Part shown: in pieces, positions 1-10,100 of the stretch | How the letters are laid out: every line of letters starts with the position of its first letter | Position numbering within the stretch: the first letter of the stretch is position 1 | Assembly: GCA_045128635.1 (NCBI GenBank) | Contig: JBGVRS010000149.1 | Coordinates: forward strand, 46,233-110,232 | DNA: 64,000 nt | Origin: HGM12587 sp045128635 | Lineage (GTDB): Bacteria; Bacillota; Clostridia; Lachnospirales; Lachnospiraceae | Reading direction: 5' to 3' | The notes under the pieces: generated by a model | What the model was told of the DNA's origin: nothing | Databases searched by the model: none | The model's input: the letters and a program-made list of their open reading frames with translations, nothing else | Made by a program: the position numbers and the translations under genes

Positions 1-1
1 A

Positions 2-646
2 GACGGTATGGTATCCGGTGCTTGCCACTCTACAGCTGATACATTAAGACCATGCTTACAGATTCTTAAGACAAAACCAGGTACAAAACTTGTATCTGCA
101 TTCTTCTTAATGGTAGTTCCAGATTGCGAATACGGTGCAAACGGAACATTCATTTTCGCAGACAGCGGACTTGAACAGAACCCAGATCCTGAAAAACTTG
201 CAGCAATCGCATATTCTTCAGCAGAATCTTTCGAATTATTAGTACAGCAGCCAGCAAAAGTTGCTATGCTTTCTCATTCTACAATGGGCAGTGCAAAACA
301 CGCTGACGTTGATAAAGTTGTTGAAGCTACACGTATCGTAAAAGAAGCTCATCCAGAACTTATGGTTGACGGCGAAATGCAGTTAGATGCAGCAATCGTT
401 CCAAGCGTAGGTAAATCTAAAGCTCCTAACAGCCCAGTTGCAGGTGAAGCAAACGTATTAGTATTCCCAGACTTAGATGCTGGTAACATCGGATACAAAT
501 TAGTACAGAGACTTGCAAAAGCTGAAGCTTACGGCCCAGTTACACAGGGTATCGCAAAACCGGTTAACGATTTATCTCGTGGATGTTCTGCAGAAGACAT
601 CGTTGGTGTAGTAGCTATCACAGCAGTACAGGCTCAGGCACAGTAA
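2..646 (+). CDS. pta: phosphate acetyltransferase, C-terminal part (cut by window start)
   Basis: This is the C-terminal 215 or so residues of phosphate acetyltransferase, which converts acetyl-CoA plus phosphate to acetyl phosphate and CoA in the cytoplasm. The frame is already open at the window edge, so the true start lies upstream. Family-typical stretches include MLSHSTMGSAKH (about residues 87-98 of the visible part), the DGEMQLDAA segment and the C-terminal PVNDLSRGC. ackA follows 61 bases downstream, giving the classical pta-ackA pair that yields ATP and acetate. The codon bias toward gca, aca and cca is that of a highly expressed gene. Confidence 0.95.
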   Translation, partial: DGMVSGACHSTADTLRPCLQILKTKPGTKLVSAFFLMVVPDCEYGANGTFIFADSGLEQNPDPEKLAAIAYSSAESFELLVQQPAKVAMLSHSTMGSAKHADVDKVVEATRIVKEAHPELMVDGEMQLDAAIVPSVGKSKAPNSPVAGEANVLVFPDLDAGNIGYKLVQRLAKAEAYGPVTQGIAKPVNDLSRGCSAEDIVGVVAITAVQAQAQ

Positions 647-707
647 TTAATATAGCAGAGTGGGGACTTGCTATATAAATATATAATATTATAAGGAGAT
701 TCATATC

Positions 708-1901
708 ATGAATATTTTAGTTATCAACTGTGGAAGTTCATCTTTAAAATACCAGTTAATCGATTCTGAATCAGAAAAAGTATTAGCAAAAGGTCTTTGC
801 GAACGTATCGGTATCGACGGAAGACTTACATACAGCCCAGCAGGCGGTGAAAAAGAAGTTACAGATGCTCCAATGCCAACTCATACAGAAGCTATCCAGT
901 TAGTACTTGATGCTTTAACAAATGAAAAAACTGGTGTTATCAAGAGCCTTGACGAAGTAGGTGCTGTAGGACATCGTCTCGTTCATGGTGGAGAAAAATT
1001 CGCTTGTTCAGCTGTTATCACAGATGAAATGATTGCTGCAGTTGAAGAATGTAATGATCTTGCTCCATTACACAACCCAGCAAACTTAATCGGTGTAGAT
1101 GCATGTAAAAAATGTATGCCAGGCGTACCTATGGTAGGTGTATTCGATACAGCTTTCCATCAGACAATGCCAAAAGAAGCTTACATGTATGCTCTTCCAT
1201 ACGAATACTATGAAAAATACAAAGTTCGTCGTTACGGCTTCCACGGAACAAGCCACAGCTTCGTTTCTAAGAGAACAGCTGAATTCTTAGGAAAGAACGT
1301 AGAAGATATGAAGATCATCGTTTGCCACCTTGGTAATGGTTCTTCTATCAGTGCTGTAAAAGGCGGAAAATCTATCGATACATCCATGGGCTTAACTCCA
1401 CTGGAAGGTGTACCAATGGGAACACGTTCAGGTGACATTGACCCAGCAATCTTAGAATTCCTTGCTAAGAAAGAAAATATGGATATTTTCCAGTTAACAG
1501 CAATGTTAAACAAAAAATCAGGTGTATTTGGTGTATCTGACGGCGTATCTTCTGACTTCCGTGACCTTGAAAATGCAGCAGCAGAAGGCAACGACAAAGC
1601 ACAGCTTGCTCGTGACGTATTTGCATACAATGTAGCAAAATATGTTGGTGCTTATGCAGCAGCTATGAACGGCGTTGATGCAATCGCATTCACAGCAGGT
1701 GTTGGTGAAAACGATAAGAACGTACGTAAAGCCGTTATTGAAAGACTTGGTTTCTTAGGAATCGAATTAGATGAAGAAGCAAACAGCAAACGTGGAGAAG
1801 ACAACATCATCTCTACAGCTGATTCTAAAGTAACTGTTTGTGTAATTCCTACAAACGAAGAACTTGCAATCGCAAGAGAAACTTTGGCATTAGTAAAATA
1901 A
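708..1901 (+). CDS. ackA: acetate kinase
   Basis: Acetate kinase makes ATP and acetate from acetyl phosphate and ADP. The 397-residue length is normal. Visible signatures are N-terminal NCGSSSLKYQ (residues 7-16), GHRLVHGG (88-95) with the substrate arginine, FDTAFH (146-151) with the catalytic aspartate, RYGFHGTSH (175-183) and HLGNGSS (207-213). The start follows an AAGGAG SD site. It pairs with pta upstream and ends at an intrinsic terminator, so the two form a closed unit. Confidence 0.97.
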   Translation: MNILVINCGSSSLKYQLIDSESEKVLAKGLCERIGIDGRLTYSPAGGEKEVTDAPMPTHTEAIQLVLDALTNEKTGVIKSLDEVGAVGHRLVHGGEKFACSAVITDEMIAAVEECNDLAPLHNPANLIGVDACKKCMPGVPMVGVFDTAFHQTMPKEAYMYALPYEYYEKYKVRRYGFHGTSHSFVSKRTAEFLGKNVEDMKIIVCHLGNGSSISAVKGGKSIDTSMGLTPLEGVPMGTRSGDIDPAILEFLAKKENMDIFQLTAMLNKKSGVFGVSDGVSSDFRDLENAAAEGNDKAQLARDVFAYNVAKYVGAYAAAMNGVDAIAFTAGVGENDKNVRKAVIERLGFLGIELDEEANSKRGEDNIISTADSKVTVCVIPTNEELAIARETLALVK

Positions 1902-1928
1902 TCTGTTTTTGATTACAAAATAACAAAC

Positions 1929-1959
1929 AAAAAGGGGATACAAAATGTATCCCCTTTTT
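1929..1959 (+). terminator. intrinsic terminator after ackA
   Basis: A GGGGATACA / TGTATCCCC stem with a three-base loop is flanked by A5 upstream and T5 downstream. It closes the pta-ackA unit and would work in both directions. Confidence 0.9.
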
Positions 1960-1980
1960 AAAATTATTTAGAAGGTTTTT

Positions 1981-4122
1981 ATGGGTAAGAAAATAATTGC
2001 TGTAGTTTCCCTGTTTCTGGTTTTTATAATGATTGTTATAAGCAGTAATAGAAAAGAAACTTCGCTTTCAATATATATTAATGAAGTGTCAGCTTCTAAT
2101 GGAAGTAATTTCTGTGACAAAGATGGAGATTATGTTGATTGGATTGAACTATACAACGAAGGGGATAAAACTGTATCTTTAAAAGGATTTGGTTTGAGTG
2201 ACAGAAAAGAAGTGCCTAAACGCTGGGTATTTCCTGATGTGGAAATTGCTCCGGGAGCATACTTGGTAGTGTGTGCTTCTGGGAAAAATTGTATAAAAGA
2301 AGATGGAGAGCTTCATGCAAATTTTAAAATTGATTCTGCTGGAGAAAGTGTTTACTTGAGTGATGCAGAAGGACATTTGATATCAAGTATGAATGTGGAG
2401 GCAGTAACTTTTGATAAATCTTACGGATGTATTAGAGGAACGGCAGAATGTGCTGAATTAAATATTCCAACTCCGGGGAAAGAAAATACTGAAAAAACAG
2501 ATACTGTATTAAAAGGAACAGAAAATATTTTGTTTTCCCATCCTGCAGGATATTATGAACAATCAATTTCGTTGGAATTATCATTTTCAGAGGAAGAAGC
2601 AGTAATTTACTATACACTGGATGGGAGTATACCGGATCAAACATCAAATTTATATAAGAATGAAGAAATTGTAATAGCGAATCGTACAGAGGAAACAAAT
2701 CGATATACAGATGTGTGGTGCACACCAGTGGATTTTTGGAATGGAGATGGGAATACTTATAATCCGTCATCCCAATATAAGGCTACTGTATTAAAAGCAA
2801 GACTGTATTTTCCAAAAGAACAGTGCTGGTCAGAAAAAATATGGACAAATACTTATCTGATAGAAGCTGATTATACGATGCCAATTGTATCATTAAGTAT
2901 TGAAGAGGAACTTCTATTTGATGAACATTCAGGTATTTATGTTCCTGGTAAAGTGTTTGAACACTATGTGAATTCAACAACAGAATTGCCTTCTGATGCC
3001 AGACTTTGGAATGGTAATTATTCAGAAGATATAAAAGTGGCAGGATATCTGGAGTATTTTGAAAATGGCATAAATGTCATGGAAAATGAAGTGACTCTTC
3101 GGATTTGTGGTGCAGCTTCTCGTGGAAATGCGCAGAAATCTATGGCAGTTTATGCTTGGGGAGAAGAAAAACAGAGTACATTTGCCTATCCAATATTCGG
3201 AGAAGAATATACAAATTTAGAAAAAGATACACTTGATGAGTTTTCATCCCTACGACTACGTGCCTTTGGAAATGACTGGCGCAGGTCTATGTTTAGAGAT
3301 GCATTGTCACAGGAATTGGTATCAGATTTAAATCTTGGTACACAAGCGTATCAGCCATGCGTTTTGCTGATTAATGGAGAATATTTTGGTGTTTATGAAA
3401 TTCGCGAGAATCGAGATGGAAAATTTTTCGAAGAACATTTTGGAATTCGTGAGAATAATCTTGTAAAAACAGAAATATTTGGTTTGACAAGAGATAATGC
3501 AGATGAGTATGGTAATGAGTTCCTGGATTTGATCTGTTTTGCAGAACAGGAAGATTTAAATCAGCCTGAAAATTATGCTTATGTAGAATCAAAGCTTGAC
3601 GTGGAGCAATTTATTGATTATATGCTTGTAGAACAATATTTGTATAATGTGGACTGGCCTGAAAACAATGCATTGATATTTAAGAGTATTGATCAGAGAG
3701 TTGATTCAAAGTATGAAGATGGCAGATGGAGATTTGTGCTTTATGATTTAGATTATGCAATCAATTATCCGGCAGAAAATAATTTTGACAAGGTTAAGAA
3801 CTCGGAAAATTATGTTTCAATTTTACTCAGAGCTTTGATGAAAAATGACGTGTTCGCTGAAATATATGCAAAGCGCTTTGAAGAACTAATGGAAACATAT
3901 TTTGAACCATCAAGAGCATTGCTGCTTCAGGAAGAATTTGAAAATGAGTTTGAACCTGAAATTGAAGAAACATTACTTAGATGGAATGTATATCAATCAG
4001 ATGGAAGTCCTTTGAAGGAAGTAACAGGAGACTACTGGCATCAAAAAATGGAAGATTTAAGAGAGTTTTTTGTGAATAGACCGGAGTATGCCAGAGAATA
4101 TTTTTACAGTTCTCTTAATTAA
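1981..4122 (+). CDS. CotH-domain protein with N-terminal lamin-tail domain
   Basis: A 713-residue protein with an N-terminal membrane/signal segment (residues 5-21, hydrophobic VVSLFLVFIMIVI). A lamin-tail-like domain follows at about 30-110 (YINEVSASNG, DWIELYN, APGAYLVV), then a chitobiase-like C-terminal beta domain near 185-215 (YYTLDGSIPD). A CotH kinase-like domain covers about 300-640 (LRLRAFGNDWRRSMFRD, GEYFGVYEIRENRD, WRFVLYDLDYAINYP). CotH of Bacillus is a spore-coat protein kinase. Secreted multidomain relatives in clostridia are uncharacterised, so the substrate is unknown. It stands alone between two terminator/promoter-delimited units and is more AT-rich than its neighbours. Confidence 0.8.
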   Translation: MGKKIIAVVSLFLVFIMIVISSNRKETSLSIYINEVSASNGSNFCDKDGDYVDWIELYNEGDKTVSLKGFGLSDRKEVPKRWVFPDVEIAPGAYLVVCASGKNCIKEDGELHANFKIDSAGESVYLSDAEGHLISSMNVEAVTFDKSYGCIRGTAECAELNIPTPGKENTEKTDTVLKGTENILFSHPAGYYEQSISLELSFSEEEAVIYYTLDGSIPDQTSNLYKNEEIVIANRTEETNRYTDVWCTPVDFWNGDGNTYNPSSQYKATVLKARLYFPKEQCWSEKIWTNTYLIEADYTMPIVSLSIEEELLFDEHSGIYVPGKVFEHYVNSTTELPSDARLWNGNYSEDIKVAGYLEYFENGINVMENEVTLRICGAASRGNAQKSMAVYAWGEEKQSTFAYPIFGEEYTNLEKDTLDEFSSLRLRAFGNDWRRSMFRDALSQELVSDLNLGTQAYQPCVLLINGEYFGVYEIRENRDGKFFEEHFGIRENNLVKTEIFGLTRDNADEYGNEFLDLICFAEQEDLNQPENYAYVESKLDVEQFIDYMLVEQYLYNVDWPENNALIFKSIDQRVDSKYEDGRWRFVLYDLDYAINYPAENNFDKVKNSENYVSILLRALMKNDVFAEIYAKRFEELMETYFEPSRALLLQEEFENEFEPEIEETLLRWNVYQSDGSPLKEVTGDYWHQKMEDLREFFVNRPEYAREYFYSSLN

Positions 4123-4153
4123 AAATTGTATTAAAATAAAGTCAAAATTAGTG

Positions 4154-4182
4154 TTGACAATACAAGATATAGTATGTATAAT
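4154..4182 (+). promoter_or_regulatory. SigA promoter of the yceD-rpmF-plsX unit
   Basis: TTGACA (4154-4159), a 17-base spacer and TATAAT (4177-4182) form an exact consensus promoter 24 bases before the first ATG of yceD. Confidence 0.9.
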
Positions 4183-4205
4183 AACTTAGTGCGAAATGGG
4201 AGACT

Positions 4206-4718
4206 ATGATGCTAATCAATTTATCAAAACTTTTATCCGGTGATCAGGAAAGATTAACTGAACAGGTAACTTTGGAAATGAACGCTTTTGAATGTTCACT
4301 TGGGACATTCCCAGTAACTGATAAGAGCAGTTTTCCGTTGACAATCAGCAAAGTTGGTACAGACAAGTTTCTGATTGAAGGAGAAACATCCGTAACTTTG
4401 GAGATTCCATGCGACAGATGTTTGCAGCCTGTAGAGGTTATCATACCGTTGGAAATTTCCAGAGAGTATGATAAGAACGATACTGAAGAAGAATCGGAAG
4501 AAGAAAACTTGATAGTTGGATATAATTTGGATACAGAACAGTTGATTTACTGTGAGATATTAGTGAACTGGCCTATGAAGACTTTATGTACAGAGGCCTG
4601 CAAGGGCATCTGTAAAAAGTGCGGAACTAATCTCAACCACAGTAGCTGTACATGTGATACTGTGGAACTGGATCCGAGAATGGCCAAAATTCGCGACATT
4701 TTTAATAACTTTAATTAA
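4206..4718 (+). CDS. yceD: YceD/DUF177 family protein
   Basis: A DUF177 (YceD) protein of 170 residues, found almost universally just upstream of rpmF. The E. coli relative affects 23S rRNA; the exact role in Firmicutes is unsettled. Visible features are CDRCLQPVE near residue 60 and a C-terminal cysteine cluster CTEACKGICKKCG followed by CTCD, probably binding zinc. Two adjacent ATGs are possible starts (4206 and 4209); the second is better spaced from the GGGAG site. rpmF begins 24 bases after the stop. Confidence 0.88.
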   Translation: MMLINLSKLLSGDQERLTEQVTLEMNAFECSLGTFPVTDKSSFPLTISKVGTDKFLIEGETSVTLEIPCDRCLQPVEVIIPLEISREYDKNDTEEESEEENLIVGYNLDTEQLIYCEILVNWPMKTLCTEACKGICKKCGTNLNHSSCTCDTVELDPRMAKIRDIFNNFN

Positions 4719-4742
4719 AATGGGTAGAGGAGGTGCAACCTA

Positions 4743-4922
4743 ATGTCTATTTGTCCAAAGAATAAATCTTCCAAAGGTAGAAGAGATAAAAGAAGAGCAA
4801 ACTGGAAAATGAGCGTACCTAACATGGTAAAATGCAACAAATGTGGTGCTTTAATGCTTTCTCACAGAGTATGCAAAGCTTGTGGCTCTTACAATAAGAA
4901 AGAAATCATCGCTGCAGAATAA
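4743..4922 (+). CDS. rpmF: 50S ribosomal protein L32
   Basis: A 59-residue ribosomal protein L32 beginning MSICPKNKSSKGRRDKRR. The zinc-ribbon form is present, with CNKCG near residue 31 and CKACG near 44. A strong AGGAGG lies ahead of the ATG. It is co-transcribed with yceD and followed by a terminator. Confidence 0.96.
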   Translation: MSICPKNKSSKGRRDKRRANWKMSVPNMVKCNKCGALMLSHRVCKACGSYNKKEIIAAE

Positions 4923-4935
4923 TGTGATGGAAATC

Positions 4936-4968
4936 AGGACTTTTCGAGAAATCGATAAGTCCTTTTTT
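4936..4968 (+). terminator. intrinsic terminator after rpmF
   Basis: An AGGACTT / AAGTCCT stem is followed by a T6 run. It separates rpmF from plsX and could allow partial read-through. Confidence 0.8.
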
Positions 4969-5075
4969 ATTACCATGGATGGTAATTGCTTCAAAAAATT
5001 TATTGATTTATAATCGCAAGTTTAGTATGATAAAGGACAGAGAGTGGGTAAGTACACTTCAAAGGAGGAAAATAC

Positions 5076-6092
5076 GTGCAGGAATTAGTAAAAATTGTTG
5101 TTGACGCCATGGGCGGTGACAACGCACCACAGTCTACTGTTAAAGGTACAGTAGATGCCCTGAACAAAAGCCAGGAAATCAGTGTATTCTTAGTTGGTCA
5201 GGAAGAAGTTATAAATAAGGAATTAGAACAATATACTTATCCAAAGGAACGATTAACAGTCGTACCAGCCAGCGAAGTTATTGAGATGGCAGAACCTCCG
5301 GTTATGGCAATTCGTAAGAAGAAAGATTCTTCTATTGTTGTCGGAATGAAAATGGTGAAAGAAGGTCAGGCTGATGCATTTGTTTCTGCAGGAAGCACTG
5401 GTGCTGTGTTAGTAGGCGGACAGTTGCTTGTAGGCAGAGTTAAAGGAGTAGAAAGACCGCCATTGGCACCACTCATCCCAACAGAAAAAGGAGTATCACT
5501 TCTGATTGACTGTGGAGCCAATGTAGATGCAAGAGCATCTCATTTGGTACAGTTTGCCAGAATGGGTTCCATTTACATGGAAAACATTATGGGAGTGAAG
5601 AATCCTCGTGCAGGTATCGTGAATATCGGTGCTGAGGAAGAAAAGGGAAATGCGCTTGTAAAAGAAACATTCCCTCTGTTAAAAGAATGTAAAGACATCA
5701 ACTTTATTGGAAGCGTTGAAGCCAGAGATATTTCCAAAGGGGAATGCGACGTTATCGTATGCGAAGCTTTCGTTGGAAATGTAATCTTAAAGCTTTATGA
5801 AGGTGTTGCCGGTTCTTTGGTACGCGTGATCAAAAAAGGTATGATGGAAACACTTCGCGGTAAGATTGGCGGAGCATTGGTAAAACCATCTATGAAGAAG
5901 GTATTAAAATCATTTGATACTTCTGAAAATGGTGGAGCACCGCTTCTTGGATTAAAAGGCCTTGTTGTAAAGACTCATGGAAGCTCTAAATCTCAGGAAA
6001 TTACAAACTCCATTTTACAGTGTATTGCATTCAAAAAGCAGGAAATCAGTAAGAAAATTGAAGAAAATCTGCAGACAGCAAAGGCAGAATAG
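5076..6092 (+). CDS. plsX: phosphate acyltransferase PlsX
   Basis: PlsX makes acyl-phosphate from acyl-ACP for phosphatidic acid synthesis at the membrane. The 338-residue protein starts VKIVVDAMGGDNAP and has SAGSTGAVLVGG (about residues 106-117), DCGANVDARA and CEAFVGNVILK. Translation starts at GTG, set by AAAGGAGG at about 5061. acpP lies 14 bases downstream, matching the substrate link to acyl carrier protein. Confidence 0.95.
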   Translation: MQELVKIVVDAMGGDNAPQSTVKGTVDALNKSQEISVFLVGQEEVINKELEQYTYPKERLTVVPASEVIEMAEPPVMAIRKKKDSSIVVGMKMVKEGQADAFVSAGSTGAVLVGGQLLVGRVKGVERPPLAPLIPTEKGVSLLIDCGANVDARASHLVQFARMGSIYMENIMGVKNPRAGIVNIGAEEEKGNALVKETFPLLKECKDINFIGSVEARDISKGECDVIVCEAFVGNVILKLYEGVAGSLVRVIKKGMMETLRGKIGGALVKPSMKKVLKSFDTSENGGAPLLGLKGLVVKTHGSSKSQEITNSILQCIAFKKQEISKKIEENLQTAKAE

Positions 6093-6106
6093 AAAGGAAG
6101 TTAATT

Positions 6107-6346
6107 ATGGAAGATAACGCAAAAAAAATTATCGAAGTCATCGCTGATGAACTTAGCATGGACGAAGCAGAAATTACATTAGATAGCACATTTACAGATG
6201 ATTTAGGTGCTGATTCTCTTGACGTTTGCCAGATCATTATGAGACTGGAAGATATGTACAAAATTACAATTGATGATGAAGCTGCAATGGACATCAAAAC
6301 AGTTGGTGATGCAGTAGCACAGCTTGAAAAAGTAATTAACGCTTAA
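6107..6346 (+). CDS. acpP: acyl carrier protein
   Basis: A 79-residue acidic acyl carrier protein that carries fatty acyl chains on a phosphopantetheine arm. The attachment motif GADSLD places the modified serine at residue 37. It sits between plsX and rnc, the usual Firmicutes order, with an AAGGAAG SD. Confidence 0.96.
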   Translation: MEDNAKKIIEVIADELSMDEAEITLDSTFTDDLGADSLDVCQIIMRLEDMYKITIDDEAAMDIKTVGDAVAQLEKVINA

Positions 6347-6361
6347 GAAAATGAAGAGAAG

Positions 6362-6388
6362 AAGCCCAGAAAAGGGCTTTTTCTCTTT
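6362..6388 (+). terminator. terminator or attenuator between acpP and rnc
   Basis: An AAGCCC / GGGCTT stem with a short A-rich loop is followed by TTTCTCTTT. It can end acpP transcription while letting some pass to rnc. Confidence 0.7.
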
Positions 6389-6406
6389 CGTAAGAAAAGA
6401 GAGAAA

Positions 6407-7090
6407 ATGATGGGAAAATTAAATGAATTAGAACAGAAAATCGGCTACCGCTTTTCGGATTTTTCCTATTTAGAACACGCAATGCGCCACAGTTCTTATT
6501 GTAACGAACAGAAAATGGACAGATTCATGAATAATGAACGTCTGGAATTTTTGGGAGATGCAGTGTTAGAACTTGTGACCAGTGAATTCTTATATTTAAA
6601 TTATCCGAAGATGCCGGAAGGCGAAGCGACAAGAAAACGTGCCAGTATGGTATGTGAGCAGACACTGGCTTTATGTGCCAAAGAAATTGATCTTGGAAGT
6701 TATCTCTATCTGGGAAAAGGCGAAGATCATACAGGCGGAAGAGAAAGAGCATCTGTTATTTCTGATGCATTAGAAGCACTGATTGGTGCGATTTATTTAG
6801 ATGGTGGTTTTACTAGTGCAAAAGAGTTTGTAGAAAGATTTATTTTAAATGGTATTGAAGAAAAACAACTCTTTTTTGATAGTAAGACTATTTTCCAGGA
6901 AATGATGCAGAGCATTACTACGGAGCCGATTCACTACAAAATGGTAGGTGAAGAGGGACCGGATCATTGCAAAACATTTACGGTAGAACTGTTTGTGGGC
7001 GATCAAAGCGCTGGAATAGGTTCCGGGAAATCCAAAAAGGCTGCAGAGCAGGCTGCGGCTTATGATGCAATCAAGAAAATAAAACAGTAA
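6407..7090 (+). CDS. rnc: ribonuclease III
   Basis: Ribonuclease III cleaves double-stranded RNA during rRNA and mRNA processing. The 227-residue protein has the catalytic signature NERLEFLGDAVLELV (43-57), the second acidic cluster SDALEALIGAIYLDGG near 125-140, and a C-terminal double-stranded RNA-binding domain from about 160 (FTVELFVGD, GSGKSKKAAEQAAA). Two consecutive ATGs (6407, 6410) are possible starts. smc follows 10 bases later. Confidence 0.95.
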   Translation: MMGKLNELEQKIGYRFSDFSYLEHAMRHSSYCNEQKMDRFMNNERLEFLGDAVLELVTSEFLYLNYPKMPEGEATRKRASMVCEQTLALCAKEIDLGSYLYLGKGEDHTGGRERASVISDALEALIGAIYLDGGFTSAKEFVERFILNGIEEKQLFFDSKTIFQEMMQSITTEPIHYKMVGEEGPDHCKTFTVELFVGDQSAGIGSGKSKKAAEQAAAYDAIKKIKQ

Positions 7091-7100
7091 AGGAAAACCT

Positions 7101-10100
7101 ATGTATTTAAAAAGTATTGAAGTACACGGATTTAAATCTTTTGCCAATAAGATTGTATTCGACTTTCATAACGGAATCACCGGCATCGTAGGACCAAACG
7201 GCAGTGGGAAAAGTAATGTTGCGGATGCGGTTCGCTGGGTACTTGGGGAACAGCGTGTAAAACAGCTGCGTGGTTCAAACATGCAGGACGTTATTTTCTC
7301 CGGAACGGAGACCCGTAAACCACAAGGGTATGCATTTGTTGCCATTACCCTGGATAATGCAGATAAGCAGCTTCCGGTGGAATATGAAGAAGTAACGGTT
7401 GCCAGACGACTGTATCGTTCCGGCGAAAGTGAATATTTGATCAATGGTACTGTCTGCCGATTAAAAGATGTGCAGGAGATGTTCTACGATACAGGTATCG
7501 GTAAAGAAGGATACTCCATCATCGGACAGGGGCAGATTGATAAGATTTTAAGTACAAAACCTGAAGAAGCCAGAGAACTTTTTGATGAGGCGACAGGGAT
7601 TGTAAAATATAAAAAGAGAAAAAAGAGCGCAGAAAAGAAACTGGAAGAGGAAAAACAGAATTTACTGCGTGTCAATGATATTTTAACAGAGCTTGAAAAG
7701 CAGTTAGGACCGTTAAAAAGACAGTCCGAAACAGCGAAAGAATATCTGAAAAAACGTGATACCTTAAAAACTTATGACGTCAACCTTTTCTTAATGGAAA
7801 TGGAACGAATCAAACAGGCACAGAAAGATTTGGAAGAAAAAACTCTGATTGTGCAGAATGATTTTGAAGACTCCAAAAAGGCTTATGAAAATTGTAAGTT
7901 AGAATATGAGCATATTGAAAAAGAAATCGAAAGCTTAAATGAAGGTATTGAAGCCAAGAAAACACTTCTGACAGAAAATGCATTGCAGAAAAAGCAGTAC
8001 GAAGGTCAGATTGCGGTATTAAAGGCGCAGAATCATTCTGCATTGACAAATGATAAGCATTTAAAGAACCGTAAAGAGGCAATTCTTCGAGAAACAGAAG
8101 AAAAAGAAGGTCAGAAGGAAGAATTTTTAAGAGAAAAATACAAGCTGGATATGCAGCTTTCCGATATGAAAGAAGTTCTTTCGGAGGCGGAAGAGAATTT
8201 AGAAAGTGTTCAGCAGAGAATTTTTGATTTAAATCACAGCATTGAATATTGCAAAAATGAAATTATTCAGCTGTTAAATGAAAAGGCATCTACAAAGGGG
8301 AAAATTCAGCGTTATGATACCATGCTTGAACAGGTACAGATTCGTAAAGCTGAAGTAAGCTCCAAGATTCTTGGCATTAAGACAGAAGAAAATGATAATG
8401 AAGCAGGTCTTTTAGAAGCGAAAAAAGTATTTGAAGAAGTAAATGCAGTAATTCGCGGTTTCAATGAGCAAAAAACGGCCATTGAGCAGGAAATTGAAGG
8501 CCATGTCAAAGATTTAAGAGAGTTAAATCATTTGCTGGAAGTAGGACAGAGTGCGTACCACAGAGAAGCATCCCGTCTGGAATCCTTGAAAAATTTAACA
8601 GAGCGCTATGATGGTTACGGAAATTCTATCCGTAAAGTTATGGAGCAGAAAAAAACGAAGAGTGGAATCATGGGCGTTGTGGCAGATTTGATCAAAGTAG
8701 AGAAAAGCTACGAAATTGCCATTGAAACAGCTCTTGGCGGAAGCATTCAGAACATTGTAACTGACAATGAACAGACTGCAAAATCCATGATTCAGTATTT
8801 AAAAACCAATAAGCTTGGACGTGCAACATTTTTACCACTGACAACCATCAAAGGCAATAACCTTTTTAGTAAGGAAAATGTATTAAAAGAAACAGGTGTC
8901 ATTGGCGTTGCCCATACATTGGTAAAAACAGAAGAAAGATTTTCTGTTCTTGTGAAATATTTGCTTGGAAGAACGCTGGTGGTAGATCACATTGATAATG
9001 CCATTGCATTACAGAAAAAATATGATCAGTCACTTCGAATTGTAACCCTGGAAGGGGAATCTTTAAATCCGGGCGGTTCTATGACCGGTGGGGCATTTAA
9101 GAATAACAGTAATCTTTTGGGACGTCGTCGTGAAATCGAAGAGCTGGAGTTAAGTGTAAAACAGTTATCTTCAGAAATGGAAGAACGCAAGGCGCAGGTG
9201 GAAGATACAAAGGCAAAACGTACAGCCTGCTATGCGTCTCTGGACGAAGTAAACGAAAAGCTTTCCAAAGAATTTGTCAAACAGAATACTGCGAAAATGC
9301 AGCTGAATCTGTATGAACAGAAGAAGCAGGAATTTGAAGAAAGTCTTGTGAAGCTTCGCAGTGAATTAAGAGAGTTAGAAGCACAGATTCAGGATATTAC
9401 GACAAGTCGAAAAGATATTGCGGCAGAATTAAAGGGTTCTGATATCAAAGAAAAAGCAAACGAAATGAGTATTGCAAGATATCAGGAAGAACTGACAGAA
9501 TATCAGGCAAAAGAAGTGGACTGTAAAGAGGAAGTGGAAGAGCTTCATTTACAGAATGCATCTTTCCAGCAGAAAAAAGAATTCATGCAGGAAAATATTC
9601 ATCGTATTGAAGAAGAACTTCAGCGCTTGAAAGATGAAGAAGAAAATCTTGATGAGACAATCGAACATTCTCTCAGTGATGCAAAGGCACGAGAGGAAGG
9701 TATTGCAGAATTGCAGGCCCAGATTGAAGTGCTTGGTGTTGCGACTGAAAATGCAGAAAAAGAAAAATCTGCATTGATTGATAAGAAAGATGAGCTTCTT
9801 ACAAAGAATAAAGACTTCTTTGAAAAACGTGAACAGTTATCTGGCCGTATCAATGATCTGGATAAAGAACTGTATCGTTTGGGAACACAGAAGGAAAAAC
9901 TGGAGGAATCCGGTGAAAACTTCATAAATTATATGTGGGAAGAATACGAACTGACTCATCATGAGGCAATGCCTCTTAGAGACGAGCAGTTTGGCGACCG
10001 TCAGGAATTAAAGAGAAGTATTTCCAAAATCAAAGAAGAAATCAAGCAGCTTGGCAATGTAAATATCAATGCCATTGAAGACTACAAGGAAGTATCTGAA

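Noticed and set aside
1232..1630. 132-codon minus-strand ORF within ackA
   Set aside because: It is a shadow frame caused by strong codon bias of a highly expressed gene.
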